A stretch of DNA of 29,236 nucleotides from positions 1 through 29,236 of the IMG/VR virus record IMGVR_UViG_3300006789_000106. One strand, 5' to 3'. Below the pieces are notes generated by a model that saw only the letters and a program-made list of their open reading frames with translations, searched no databases and was not told the DNA's origin. Positions 18,263 through 27,271 of this stretch are shown in pieces; the stretch's first letter is position 1, and each line of letters opens with the position of its first letter. A program made the translations under genes and the position numbers. This DNA is from a virus.

Positions 18263-18964
18263 TTAAGATTTTTGTTGTTGCATTTCTTTTATCTCTTCTT
18301 GAGAAGCTAATTCATATATAGAAAGATCTCTAACTAAAACACCTGCTAACGATAGTATTTTTATAACTAACTCTGGTTCATCAGAAGGATGTAAGCCAAA
18401 ATCTACACTACCAGTAGCTGTGTATTGTGCATTACCTAAAACACTAGTGTAATTCCAAACAACTTTAAGAGGTTTTTTTACATAAGTACATTTAACGGCA
18501 AAACTGTCATTAAATTGTGAATCTCCTAATATTTTTACACTGTTAGTTTCGTCTCTTGTGTATACGGGAAAAGAATTGGTTGGTTTTGCTAGTGGTGATG
18601 ATGATATATATAAATACTCATTTTGAGAAACTCTTTCTACTTCTGAGCCATCATATATAACTGTACCTAGCCTGTACATATCTGAGGGTAATGTAAATGA
18701 TGAAGTGGATGAAGAATAAGTTAAAGATTGAAGTTTTTCAAATAAGCTTATTTTTTCATTGAGTAAATCTAACATGTCTGAATATTCAGTACTGTTACCC
18801 TGTAACCTACCGAACTGTTCTACATCATAGAAGTATTGCTCGAATATATCTAACTGAGCTTGATTAGCAAATAAGTTAAATTCCTCTGGCGTTAAATATC
18901 CTCTTTGTTCTTTGTTAAGTATTGCAAGAACTTTCTGGTAAACTGTGTCTATACTTACTGCCAT
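18263..18964 (-). CDS. Head-tail connector / ring (adaptor) protein, 233 aa
   Basis: The protein opens with a helical segment (VYQKVLAILNKEQRGYLTPE, then EFNLFANQAQLDIFEQYFYD), followed by a short coiled coil (SDMLDLLNEKISLFEKLQSL), a beta-rich centre (FTLPSDMYRLGTVIYDG) and a C-terminal helical tail (EPELVIKILSLAGVLVRDLS). This is the pattern of podoviral adaptor or tail tubular A-like proteins and of crAss-like ring proteins. It is the first of the two adjacent ring genes; a hairpin lies in the 59-base gap upstream, so it may be translated from a processed or re-initiated transcript. The class is fairly sure from pattern and order; no search was done. Confidence 0.8.
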   Translation of the reverse strand: MAVSIDTVYQKVLAILNKEQRGYLTPEEFNLFANQAQLDIFEQYFYDVEQFGRLQGNSTEYSDMLDLLNEKISLFEKLQSLTYSSSTSSFTLPSDMYRLGTVIYDGSEVERVSQNEYLYISSSPLAKPTNSFPVYTRDETNSVKILGDSQFNDSFAVKCTYVKKPLKVVWNYTSVLGNAQYTATGSVDFGLHPSDEPELVIKILSLAGVLVRDLSIYELASQEEIKEMQQQKS

Positions 18965-18983
18965 ATTTGTTTTTTTATAATGA

Positions 18984-19008
18984 TTAGGCCACTATTTATG
19001 CGGCCTAA
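18984..19008. other. GC-rich stem-loop in the leader of the 233-aa ring gene
   Basis: A perfect 7-bp inverted repeat, TTAGGCC and GGCCTAA, encloses an 11-base loop in the 59-base gap between the 281-residue gene and the ring gene. The GGCC core stands out in AT-rich DNA. On the transcribed (minus) strand it is followed by ATTATAAAAAAAC rather than a U-run, so it is not a standard intrinsic terminator. An RNA stability element, processing site or protein-binding site is possible. Confidence 0.5.
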
Positions 19009-19023
19009 CCGCTATAAGTGACT

Positions 19024-19869
19024 TTAGTTTAGTCTTTTTTCTATATTGCTATACACTTCTACTCCGTCATCTGTCTTAAACCAAGCGGCTAAAGCAGAGT
19101 ATGGATTTTCATCAAAAGGTACAGTTACTAGTTTTCTATTATTAGAAACCCAATTAAATGTTCTTTGATCTTGTGATAAACTTATGATACCAGCTTCTAC
19201 AGCTTTAATACCAAAGTTTCTAAGCTGAACATTTTCATCTTTAGCTAAATCTAAAAATAACAATGGATTTCTTTTAGCAAACAACATAACATCTCTTTTG
19301 ATTTCTTTGCTAGTCATGCTATTAACTTTATTTCCAACTTCAACTCTAAGGATTGCTTCTAATTGATCTATATCTGATCTTTTAGCACAGTTTAAAGCTT
19401 CTAGTTCTAGTTCTATATAATCTAATTCATCAGCAGCATCTTGTACTGTATCTAATTCTGTATATAAACCATTTTTTAATGGGTGATAAAGTGAAAGTAG
19501 CTTCTGTAAAGCTTGTTGTTGTTTTGGTACGGATAAAACTCCGTCTCTAAATATAATTTGTCCAAGAGTAACTTCACCTTTTTGTTCGTCTACAAAAGGA
19601 CTATTTTGATTTGTTGCATACCTTAATTCTCTTTGAAGACCTGCTTTTTCATCAAAAAACAATAAAGATCTTTTTCTAGAGTGTTTACAGGGTATGGTTG
19701 TTATAAGTGGTTTTTTGTTAGATTTAAGGTAATAAACCCTATCTCTTACTTCCCAGCTTGGTTTTGCTGGTTCTTGTTTCTTTGGAGCAGTCATTACTTC
19801 TTGCTCTTGTATTATTTTTTTATTTGCTACAGGTTCTTTCGCTGTAGTCTTTTTCGCATTTGCTGCCAT
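19024..19869 (-). CDS. 281-residue protein of unknown function between capsid and connector genes
   Basis: I do not recognise a named family. The first 40 residues are Lys/Ala/Pro-rich and probably disordered (MAANAKKTTAKEPVANKK). The remainder is a folded, mixed alpha/beta protein: a beta-rich part at about 40-115 (RVYYLKSNKKPLITTIPCKH, LLFFDEKAG) and a helical part from about 115 to 230 (KQQQALQKLLSLYHPLKNGL, then YIELELEALNCAKRSDIDQL), ending in a further short region. It is the only gene bounded by stem-loops on both sides, directly after the major capsid gene. A head decoration, capsid-vertex or head-completion protein is the natural guess from position. A terminal-protein or ejected role cannot be ruled out. 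Confidence 0.75.
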   Translation of the reverse strand: MAANAKKTTAKEPVANKKIIQEQEVMTAPKKQEPAKPSWEVRDRVYYLKSNKKPLITTIPCKHSRKRSLLFFDEKAGLQRELRYATNQNSPFVDEQKGEVTLGQIIFRDGVLSVPKQQQALQKLLSLYHPLKNGLYTELDTVQDAADELDYIELELEALNCAKRSDIDQLEAILRVEVGNKVNSMTSKEIKRDVMLFAKRNPLLFLDLAKDENVQLRNFGIKAVEAGIISLSQDQRTFNWVSNNRKLVTVPFDENPYSALAAWFKTDDGVEVYSNIEKRLN

Positions 19870-19901
19870 AATATAATAAAATTTAAAAGTTGAGAGTAAG
19901 A

Positions 19902-19930
19902 TTTACCCTTGAAAATACATCAAGGGTAAA
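19902..19930 (-). terminator. Strong hairpin after the major capsid gene, probable terminator or 3' stabiliser
   Basis: A perfect 11-bp inverted repeat, TTTACCCTTGA and TCAAGGGTAAA, with a 7-base loop lies 19 bases after the stop codon of the capsid gene. It is the strongest hairpin I found in the window. In the direction of transcription it is followed by TCTTACTCTCAACTTTT, which is U-containing but not a clean U-run. It may end or reduce transcription after the capsid gene, or protect the capsid mRNA 3' end. Confidence 0.7.
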
Positions 19931-19948
19931 ACCTACAATAAATTACTA

Positions 19949-21409
19949 CTAAGCGCTTGTATCTTTGAATAAGATAAAGTTATTAGCTCCTTGCACACAT
20001 AAACATCTTTCAGATAACATATGTACATTCATTTCATCAATGTCAGAAGTATAGTTACCACCAACAGAACCTGTAATCCAAGTTTTCATTCTTCGATCAT
20101 CAGCTTCGCTAGCTCTATATCTAACATGTAAGAAAGGTCTTTGAATGTTTTTACCTAAAGTTTGATCATAAACTGTAGAAACACCAGCAGGTACAAGTAC
20201 ACCGTCGATATCTGCAGTAAGACCTCTTGTAGCAGCGTCATTCAAATATTTCCAATCTGTTTTGTAAAAGTCATAAGATCCTCTTCGGAATCCAGAAAAA
20301 CCTAGGTTAAGTGCCATATCTTCGCTGTTACTGAAAACACCATAAGATGTACCACCTGTACCATAAGAATTAGCTCTTGCTAACATGTTGTCAATAGCTA
20401 GAGAAGTTCCTCTATCTAAGAATAACATATTTTCTTCAATTGCTCCTTGCTTATCAAGTTCTTTAAGAATTACATCAAATTCAGCTAAACCACTAAGACC
20501 AGTTGAGTTATCAAAATCGTGATCATTGAAAACTAAACCTCTATCTTCGATTGCAGCGAAAAGACCTTCAGTACCTTTAACGTCTTGACCAGAGTCTGAT
20601 CCAGCAGCGTCAAAAATATTTATAGTTTGAGTAGCTTTTTCAGCTTCTACCATAGTCATTTCTAAGTAATCTTCGAAACGTAATCTAGTTTCATGCTCAG
20701 ATTTTAAATACCACAAGTAACCAGAAGTTCCTAATTCAGAAGTAACCTCAACCCAACCGATTTGAGCAGTGTCAGATCCGTTGATGTTATATTTATCTTT
20801 GATGATAACAGGTGAATTACTAAATTTTTGAAACCCAGCGTCAATTGATTTTTGCATTCCAGCAGAACCTTTTCCAAATTCAGATCCATAAACAAATACT
20901 TTAAGATCTGTTGGATTAGAAGCAGCCACAAAAGATGCAGGCCAGTTAGCAGAAGTTAAAGGGTAAGCCTCTAATTCTCCAGTAGCAGCATCTACAGACT
21001 GTACAAAAGCTTTTACACTTTCGAATCCTTTAGATACAATAATTGTTTGATTAGCTCTAATGGCATGTGCTTGCGCAGCTCCAGAAGAGTTTAAGATTAC
21101 TAACGTTTTATCACCTACAGTATTATCAGTTTTTACTTTAGCGTTTTGATAAGCAACGTGTAATCTTCCTTGTTCAGTCCATACAACTTCGTCAGAAGCC
21201 ATAGGCATTTCAGCTCCTACCATTCGTAAGAAAGAAGACACAGATCTATTTCCATATCTTTCTACTTCTTTTTCGTAAACCTCTGGTAAGAATTGTTTTG
21301 TAAAGTCAAAATCTCCTCCACTAATTGACAGGTAGTTTTTGTCAAACAACGTTTTAGTTGGTGCAGGAGTTAATCCAGCGGGGTAAGCCCCTCCATTTTG
21401 AAAACTCAT
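19949..21409 (-). CDS. Major capsid protein
   Basis: This 486-residue protein should form the icosahedral shell, presumably in the HK97 fold. The sequence begins MSFQNGGAYPAGLTPAPTKT and has FDFTKQFLPEVYEKEVERYG early on, then RSVSSFLRMVGAEMP, a layout I recall from capsid proteins of crAss-like and related marine phages, whose MCPs are about 490-505 residues. It lies directly after the probable scaffold and its 3' end carries a strong hairpin, as expected for the most abundant structural mRNA. The start has no Shine-Dalgarno; the bases before it are A/T only. Codon use is less AT-biased than in the giant or tail genes, which fits high expression. No protease cleavage site is evident. The call rests on order, size and similarity by memory. 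Confidence 0.85.
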   Translation of the reverse strand: MSFQNGGAYPAGLTPAPTKTLFDKNYLSISGGDFDFTKQFLPEVYEKEVERYGNRSVSSFLRMVGAEMPMASDEVVWTEQGRLHVAYQNAKVKTDNTVGDKTLVILNSSGAAQAHAIRANQTIIVSKGFESVKAFVQSVDAATGELEAYPLTSANWPASFVAASNPTDLKVFVYGSEFGKGSAGMQKSIDAGFQKFSNSPVIIKDKYNINGSDTAQIGWVEVTSELGTSGYLWYLKSEHETRLRFEDYLEMTMVEAEKATQTINIFDAAGSDSGQDVKGTEGLFAAIEDRGLVFNDHDFDNSTGLSGLAEFDVILKELDKQGAIEENMLFLDRGTSLAIDNMLARANSYGTGGTSYGVFSNSEDMALNLGFSGFRRGSYDFYKTDWKYLNDAATRGLTADIDGVLVPAGVSTVYDQTLGKNIQRPFLHVRYRASEADDRRMKTWITGSVGGNYTSDIDEMNVHMLSERCLCVQGANNFILFKDTSA

Positions 21410-21426
21410 ATTTTAATTTTTTAAAG

Positions 21427-22599
21427 TTATTTTTTTATTTTTATTTTAAGAGAAGATGAATCATCTCCAGACACTACCCTGTATTTTGTTCCACCAACAT
21501 CTGTAGTTTTTTCATGAACACCTCTAGGTTTCATATCTACATTCTTTGATCTAGAAATACTTTGTTTTATTGCATCTGCCTTTCCTTGTTCATAGAAATG
21601 GTTAGCAATAGCATCTGAATTCATAGCCGTAAAAATTGCTTTGTGATAGCCTTTTGCGTCGTCCATAGTGTTGTCATCCGTTAAAAACTTTTTAACAAAA
21701 TTATTGATATCACTTTGACTCTGCTTTACCTCATTAGCATTTTTCACATTAAAACGAAATCTTTTTTCTCCGACATTATATTCAAAACCTTTGAACTTAT
21801 CGCTAAAAACCTGCTCGGTTTTATTTAAAAAGATTTTAGATTGTTTATCTGCTATTTTAGATACCTCTTCGTTCTCTTCTTTATATCTATTAAAGAAATC
21901 AACTGCTTTTTGTTGATCAGATGTTAATTTTGATCCAGCTTTGATCTCTTCGTAATATTTATCTTTCTTTTTATTTAAAGACTGTTTTGCTTTATTAACT
22001 TCTTCTTTAAAAGCTAGTTTAGCTTTTTTAACAGTCCTTTCGTCATCTAATTCAGAATCATAAGAAAAATCCTCTAATAACAGATCTATATCAGAACTGT
22101 CTAAGTATGGTTTTTCTACTTTATAGTATTCTTTTAATAATTGGATGTCGTCTATATCTTCGTAGTTTTTGTTTAAATTAACATAGTCCTCTAAAGAACC
22201 ACCTGTTTCATTAATAAAATCTACAACTTTTTGGATATTCTCCGGCAAGTCTATACCAGCATCAGCTTCCACTAAAGCTTGTTCGACTTGATCTTCTAAT
22301 TTTTCTATTTCTTGTTCTACGGTTTCTCCAACCTCTTCATCTGTTACTTCTTGTAAAACTTGTGTAACCTCTTCTTCTTTCTCTTCTTCAACTTCTTCTT
22401 CAACCTTCTCATCAGTAGGGTTTAAGTTGTCGTTTTTCCTAAGATCAATCTTTATAGTTCCATCTTCATCTATAGTGTTTTTTGAAACTTCAGATTGTTG
22501 CTGTTCTTCTTGAGGTTTTACCTCTACTTCAGCTTGTTTTTCAACTGCTTCTTGGTCAACGACCTGCTCTAAAACAGTTTCTTCTTTTTGTTTTGTCAT
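21427..22599 (-). CDS. Acidic coiled-coil protein, probable scaffolding protein
   Basis: The protein is 390 residues, extremely rich in Glu, Lys, Asp and Gln. Residues 1-110 are a nearly continuous Glu/Gln/Val low-complexity region (for example EEEVEEEKEEEVTQVLQEVT), probably a disordered or coiled coil. Residues 110-330 are charged helices (KKAKLAFKEEVNKAKQSLNK), and the C-terminus is a short basic tail (DDSSSLKIKIKK). A charged, helical protein between portal and major capsid genes is the usual scaffold position. No serine protease motif was seen, so maturation protease function is not indicated. The basic end could bind the capsid protein. The role is inferred from composition and context. 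Confidence 0.8.
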   Translation of the reverse strand: MTKQKEETVLEQVVDQEAVEKQAEVEVKPQEEQQQSEVSKNTIDEDGTIKIDLRKNDNLNPTDEKVEEEVEEEKEEEVTQVLQEVTDEEVGETVEQEIEKLEDQVEQALVEADAGIDLPENIQKVVDFINETGGSLEDYVNLNKNYEDIDDIQLLKEYYKVEKPYLDSSDIDLLLEDFSYDSELDDERTVKKAKLAFKEEVNKAKQSLNKKKDKYYEEIKAGSKLTSDQQKAVDFFNRYKEENEEVSKIADKQSKIFLNKTEQVFSDKFKGFEYNVGEKRFRFNVKNANEVKQSQSDINNFVKKFLTDDNTMDDAKGYHKAIFTAMNSDAIANHFYEQGKADAIKQSISRSKNVDMKPRGVHEKTTDVGGTKYRVVSGDDSSSLKIKIKK

Positions 22600-22632
22600 G
22601 ATAAAATATTATATAATTATACATTAGTATTA

Positions 22633-25059
22633 TCACCTGGGTTCAAAAGAACCTAAATCGAAATCACCACTCAATATATCATTTCCTGATGACTCAAAAT
22701 CTTTTGGCCCGGCGTTTTTTTGTCTTTGCTCTATAAGCTGGCTTTGTTGGCTAGCTTGTATTTTTGTTCTTTTGTCTTTTCTGTCTTCTTTAAATCCCTC
22801 TTTAGATTTATATATATCAGCTTCTTTTTCTTTTAAAGCCATATTTATTTGAAACTCGTAAGACATTAATTCTTTCTTAAGGTTAGCTTCTTCTTTTAAT
22901 CTTCTTGATCCTAAATCAGACTTTGCTTGTTCTAGCTGTATTTGAGAACCTGTTAACGCTTGTTGTTTTTGAACTTCTAACTGTGCAGCAACCTGTTGAG
23001 CTTGAGCATTAGCCTCTGCCTGAGCTTGCATGTTTTGTTGTTGTATTAACTGATCTCTTTCTAGTTTCTTCTTTCTTCTTAATTTAAGTAGTTGGTTAGC
23101 GAGTTTTAAATTCTTAACCTCTCTAACATCGATAGCATCTTCTAAATCTACAGTACCTTGAGCTATGGCCATTTGAATATTATTTTCAAGCATAGCTTTT
23201 TCTTCTTCATCAGGCGTAAGCTCTATAAATATACCAAAATCGTGTAAATGTAATTCGTCTATGTCTTCTAATGTTGAAACGTTATGTATACCTATTTGTT
23301 GGATAAAAGCATCTCTTGTAGGAGAATATTCTAATATATCAGAAACTCTAAGAGATAATGCTTCGGCTATTTCAGCTGTAACAAATAAACTTCCTTGTAA
23401 TATATGTCTAGTAGCTGTATTACTATTAGCTGCCGCTAATTTCTGAACACCCACTAAAGCATTTTTATCAGGAGTACTTCCATCTCTAGCTTCGTTTAAA
23501 CCTGTAACATCTCTTATCATTTGAAGATAATAATTGTATGTATTTATTAACGATGCAATTTTATTGTTACCAGATCCTGAAGCTATTTCTTGAATAGGTA
23601 TCTTACCTGGATTTAAATCTCCTTCAGACGTGAAGGATCTACCAATAACAGAACCAGTTTGGAAGAACATATTAAGCGCTTCCTGAGGATTATAATTAGT
23701 ACCATTACCTAAATCTATTTCAGCTAAGCCATCTGCATCTAAGTATATTCCGTCTGGAACCATTCTAGATAAAACTTGCTGTAATTTTAAATGTGTTATT
23801 TGAATCATGTCAGCAAAACCTACTATTCTACTAACTAAAGATTCTATCCTACCTTTATACATTCTAGGAGCTACTATAGAATAATTCATACGTACTTTAG
23901 TAGAATCACTCTTAGGTCTCATCATGTTTTTAGCCATCTCCCACTTCAAAAGAGTGTTAGTTCCTAATAATAAAGCTCCTTCATATAAAACCTCTACAGA
24001 TCTAGATACTTTTTCAAATTTATCATCGATTACTTCTGCTGGAGGATTAAATGTATCGTCTTTTATTATTATTTTAGAAGCACCAGTACTAGTTTGTTTA
24101 ACCTTATAAACTTCATTAGCATACGTTTTGTAGTTAAAATAAAGTATTTGAACAGAGTTACTATCTACACTGTTTGCTTCGTTTATAGTTCTGTTATAAA
24201 AGCTACTATTTTGAACACCTTGTTTTGATAGATCTTTTAAATCATCTTGTGTTAGATGTGGAAATTGCTTTTTAAGTTCGTTTATTGGTATGGTTTTTAT
24301 TTCGCCAACATAATACACATCTTCAAAGTAGGGAGAATCAGTATAAGAATATATAACATCAGCAGGGTCAACATACTCTACTTTTATACCTTCTGATTTA
24401 TTAAATGTTGTTTTTGCACAACCAATACCTAATACAGCTAGATCATAATTAACTCTTTTTCTAGTTAACTCATATCTATTAGAGTTAAGTATAGTGTTTA
24501 TAGCTTGCTCTTCTGCTATCTCTACAGACTCCTTGTAGTTCAACTGCATATGTAACTCTAACTCCTCTGTGTTTTCTGGTAGTTTATCTTTTGAATTCTC
24601 AAAAAGATTTACCCCAAAAGCCTCCATTGCAAAATCACTTAGCTCTTTTGTTTGCATGTCTCTTAAAACAGAATCCATGTAAGCAGTTCTTTTCTCTATA
24701 CCATATGGGTCTTGAGAGTAAGCTTTTATATCAAAAGTTCTTTCGCTTATACCATTAACTACTATATCTACAAATTTAGGTATAATAGGAACAGGTTTCC
24801 AGTCTAAGTTTAAATAAGATAAATCACCATTAATAGATAATTCATCTTTATACTTTTGTATAGACTGTTCACCTCTAGCATAAAGCCTTCTTTTGTGAAA
24901 TGTGTTTTGATTATTATAGAACCTATTAGTACCTGAGTCTCTTTTAAACCACTCATGTTCTATAGCTTTAGCAACTTTTAATCCATACTCTGGAGTAACT
25001 TTCTCTAGGTCGCTAGCTACTTGACTAGGAAAATAACTTTTTATAACTGACTCAGCCAT
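22633..25059 (-). CDS. Portal protein
   Basis: This 808-residue protein is the expected dodecameric portal through which DNA enters and leaves the head. Size (crAss001 portal gp20 is about 800 residues) and position directly after the terminase fit. The N-terminal third contains helices and aromatic-rich wing-type sequences (YARGEQSIQKYKDELS, then LNLDWKPVPIIPKFVDIVVN); the middle includes LVSRIVGFADMIQITHLKLQ and QEIASGSGNNKIASLINTYN, then YYLQMIRDVTGLNEARDGST, the conserved stem/crown type region of large portals. The last 160 residues are a long charged helix rich in Gln, Ala, Lys and Glu (RRKKKLERDQLIQQQNMQAQ), as expected for a barrel or coiled coil. It overlaps the terminase gene by 8 bases. 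The call is confident. Confidence 0.9.
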   Translation of the reverse strand: MAESVIKSYFPSQVASDLEKVTPEYGLKVAKAIEHEWFKRDSGTNRFYNNQNTFHKRRLYARGEQSIQKYKDELSINGDLSYLNLDWKPVPIIPKFVDIVVNGISERTFDIKAYSQDPYGIEKRTAYMDSVLRDMQTKELSDFAMEAFGVNLFENSKDKLPENTEELELHMQLNYKESVEIAEEQAINTILNSNRYELTRKRVNYDLAVLGIGCAKTTFNKSEGIKVEYVDPADVIYSYTDSPYFEDVYYVGEIKTIPINELKKQFPHLTQDDLKDLSKQGVQNSSFYNRTINEANSVDSNSVQILYFNYKTYANEVYKVKQTSTGASKIIIKDDTFNPPAEVIDDKFEKVSRSVEVLYEGALLLGTNTLLKWEMAKNMMRPKSDSTKVRMNYSIVAPRMYKGRIESLVSRIVGFADMIQITHLKLQQVLSRMVPDGIYLDADGLAEIDLGNGTNYNPQEALNMFFQTGSVIGRSFTSEGDLNPGKIPIQEIASGSGNNKIASLINTYNYYLQMIRDVTGLNEARDGSTPDKNALVGVQKLAAANSNTATRHILQGSLFVTAEIAEALSLRVSDILEYSPTRDAFIQQIGIHNVSTLEDIDELHLHDFGIFIELTPDEEEKAMLENNIQMAIAQGTVDLEDAIDVREVKNLKLANQLLKLRRKKKLERDQLIQQQNMQAQAEANAQAQQVAAQLEVQKQQALTGSQIQLEQAKSDLGSRRLKEEANLKKELMSYEFQINMALKEKEADIYKSKEGFKEDRKDKRTKIQASQQSQLIEQRQKNAGPKDFESSGNDILSGDFDLGSFEPR

Positions 25060-27271
25060 AATTTTCTATTAATTTTGATCTTATTCCGTTGTTTTTAAAT
25101 CTACCGATATTTAAATTTATCGACTGTTTGTTTATCAATGCTCTTGGGTTATACAAGTGTTTGTTACAAGCCATTATAGCTAAACCCGAGCTTATAGCAG
25201 CATCAAACTTTGTTCTATTATTTATATCAAATTTAGACCAATCGCTTAATGTTTTATTAAAATAAACTGTTCCGTAGTTACCATTACCTAAATGACCAAC
25301 ATGTCTATCTATATAAGTTTCTATAGCAGCAGCGTGTGCTTGTTTTATATCTTCACTCGTGTTAGGTATACCACCTATTTCTTTTTCCGCCACCGATAAT
25401 TTATTCCAAACTTTATCAGGTCTATTCATAGAGTAACCTCTATAACCTCTTCTTTTTAAATAATATAATAATCTTGGTTTATTATTTTCAGCTAGTATAG
25501 GCATCCCATAAAATACTAATGCCATTAAGACGTCTTCAAAAAACATCTCCGCGGTTTGTGGTCTAGCAACATATTCTAGAAAAAAAGTACTAGCTGGAGA
25601 ATCTTCCATGCTAAACTTGGTTAAACCGTGTAAAGCTCCTTTAGAACCTCTACCATCTGTAGTACCTGATATATCATAACTATCACACCCAAAAGCTCCA
25701 ATATGCTCGTTAGCAGGGTATTTAATACCATTTTTTACTATATTTCTATTTTGTAGACTTTGATCCGGTACCCAGGAAACTAAAAATCTTCCGCTAGAGT
25801 TTGGCATAAAGTGTACGTCTGAATCCTTTATACCATTAGCCCACTGGAAATTCCCTTGAGTAACTAAGTTACCATAACCTAGACCTTCATTATAATCTAT
25901 TTGTTCATATATTTTAACTAAGTTAAATATACTATTTTTTGTTTCATCTCTAAAAGCATGCTCCTCTGTTCTTGGAAACTGTCTGTAGTATTCATTTAAA
26001 GCGTCTTGGTCATTTTTTAAACCATCAGCTTCATTTTCCCAGTGCTCTACAACACCTACATCTATTAAGTCTCCAATAGGTCCCTCAACTTCTGTTTCCG
26101 GCGTGTCGAATACAGGTAATCCATAAGAATCAATGAATCCCTCGTAGTTCCATTCCATAGGTATGAACAAAGAATATAATCCCGAAGCAGTCTGTCCGTT
26201 GCGGTTTCTTTTTGTAACATCTGAAGAGTAATATAGTTTTTTAAAGTTTTCACCTCCTTTATCTAAAGCGTTTGATGTTGATCCCATCATACACTTACCT
26301 ATAATCCTAGAACCTAATCTAAGTGTCGTTTTTGTGACCCTCCAGTTGTTGAGGATATTGTTCGGCCTTTCCCATTTCCCCGATTCATCATGTACAAGGA
26401 GTTTAAGTTTCTCCCCATCATAAGAGTTATCACCCGTGTTCTTCCAGTCGATCGTTGTATCAAGTCCTTGTAATTCTTCCGGTTTATCGGAGCTCGTAAT
26501 ACTTTTTCTGGTGAGTTTCGAGGCTGGGACACGGAAGGCAAGCTCGGTCTTCGGCCTGTCCATACCGTCCTGGATTGGTTTAAAGAAGAATGGGTAGTTA
26601 ACGGATATTGGTACCACCTTATCAGTAAACATTTTCTTCGCATCTGGTCCACTTTTAGATAATATTCCATATCTAGAGTCTGAATTAATGGTCGCCAAGT
26701 TAACGACCTCCCCGGAAGCCATGAAGGAGAACCCGGAACGTCTGTTCTTAAGGTAGCACATTCCATAACATCTAACATCTGCTTTGCAAGCTTCCCAGAA
26801 TATATAGAATAATCTGTTTGCTTCTCTAAAGTCTGGGTGCCCAACATCAATCTTGGACCACTGCAAGTACATGTAGTGAGTACCAGTAATATAAGTAGGC
26901 TTACCCTTGTTAATGAAACTAAAACCGTTTTCTCTTTTCTTAAACTCATCCTCTATATAATCTATGTAGTTACTTTTAAAATCAGAGGGATAGTCCTTCC
27001 AATCAAAGATTGTTTTTATTCTTTTTAGCTCTTTTGGATACTCTGTAACTTCCCATTTATCGCTTTTAAAGCTGTGTGGGTTTGTTATTTTAGGTAGAGC
27101 CACTCGGAGATTTTGTATACTATATACTTCTCCTATCTGCCCAGTCTTTGATATAACAACAATATCATGTTCCTTATTGTATCCGTACTTCCACTTTTTA
27201 GCTTTATTAAGCCTTTTTATAGTGTTTATCTTTATAGGCTGTATTACTTCGTAAAGTTTTTGCTTATACAT
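25052..27271 (-). CDS. terL: Terminase large subunit (packaging ATPase/nuclease)
   Basis: This 739-residue motor protein packages DNA into the head. The N-terminus (KWKYGYNKEHDIVVISKTGQ, then IGEVYSIQNLRVALPK) is a lead-in I recall from crAss-like terminases. The ATPase core has a deviant Walker A, KNRRSGFSFMAS, with K175 and R177-R178 before SGFS, and a Walker B, KLLVHDESGKW, with D295 and E296 as the acidic pair. The C-terminal RNase H-like nuclease shows AFGCDSYDISGTTDGRGSKG, where D530 is a likely metal ligand. It starts on the TAATG junction with the small upstream gene and overlaps the portal gene by 8 bases. Parts of the ATPase region (around 26320-26760) are far richer in GC than the rest. 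The call is confident. Confidence 0.92.
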   Translation of the reverse strand: MYKQKLYEVIQPIKINTIKRLNKAKKWKYGYNKEHDIVVISKTGQIGEVYSIQNLRVALPKITNPHSFKSDKWEVTEYPKELKRIKTIFDWKDYPSDFKSNYIDYIEDEFKKRENGFSFINKGKPTYITGTHYMYLQWSKIDVGHPDFREANRLFYIFWEACKADVRCYGMCYLKNRRSGFSFMASGEVVNLATINSDSRYGILSKSGPDAKKMFTDKVVPISVNYPFFFKPIQDGMDRPKTELAFRVPASKLTRKSITSSDKPEELQGLDTTIDWKNTGDNSYDGEKLKLLVHDESGKWERPNNILNNWRVTKTTLRLGSRIIGKCMMGSTSNALDKGGENFKKLYYSSDVTKRNRNGQTASGLYSLFIPMEWNYEGFIDSYGLPVFDTPETEVEGPIGDLIDVGVVEHWENEADGLKNDQDALNEYYRQFPRTEEHAFRDETKNSIFNLVKIYEQIDYNEGLGYGNLVTQGNFQWANGIKDSDVHFMPNSSGRFLVSWVPDQSLQNRNIVKNGIKYPANEHIGAFGCDSYDISGTTDGRGSKGALHGLTKFSMEDSPASTFFLEYVARPQTAEMFFEDVLMALVFYGMPILAENNKPRLLYYLKRRGYRGYSMNRPDKVWNKLSVAEKEIGGIPNTSEDIKQAHAAAIETYIDRHVGHLGNGNYGTVYFNKTLSDWSKFDINNRTKFDAAISSGLAIMACNKHLYNPRALINKQSINLNIGRFKNNGIRSKLIENYG

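Noticed and set aside
21427-22599. Prohead protease fused to scaffold
   Set aside because: No Ser-His protease motif was seen; the protein is low-complexity acidic and helical throughout.
26314-26949. Open frame of 211 codons on the minus strand inside the terminase gene, in another reading frame
   Set aside because: It lies wholly within terL, is free of stops mainly where GC is high, and the product is Ser/Arg/Thr-rich with no recognisable domain. The terminase frame has the expected Walker and nuclease motifs.
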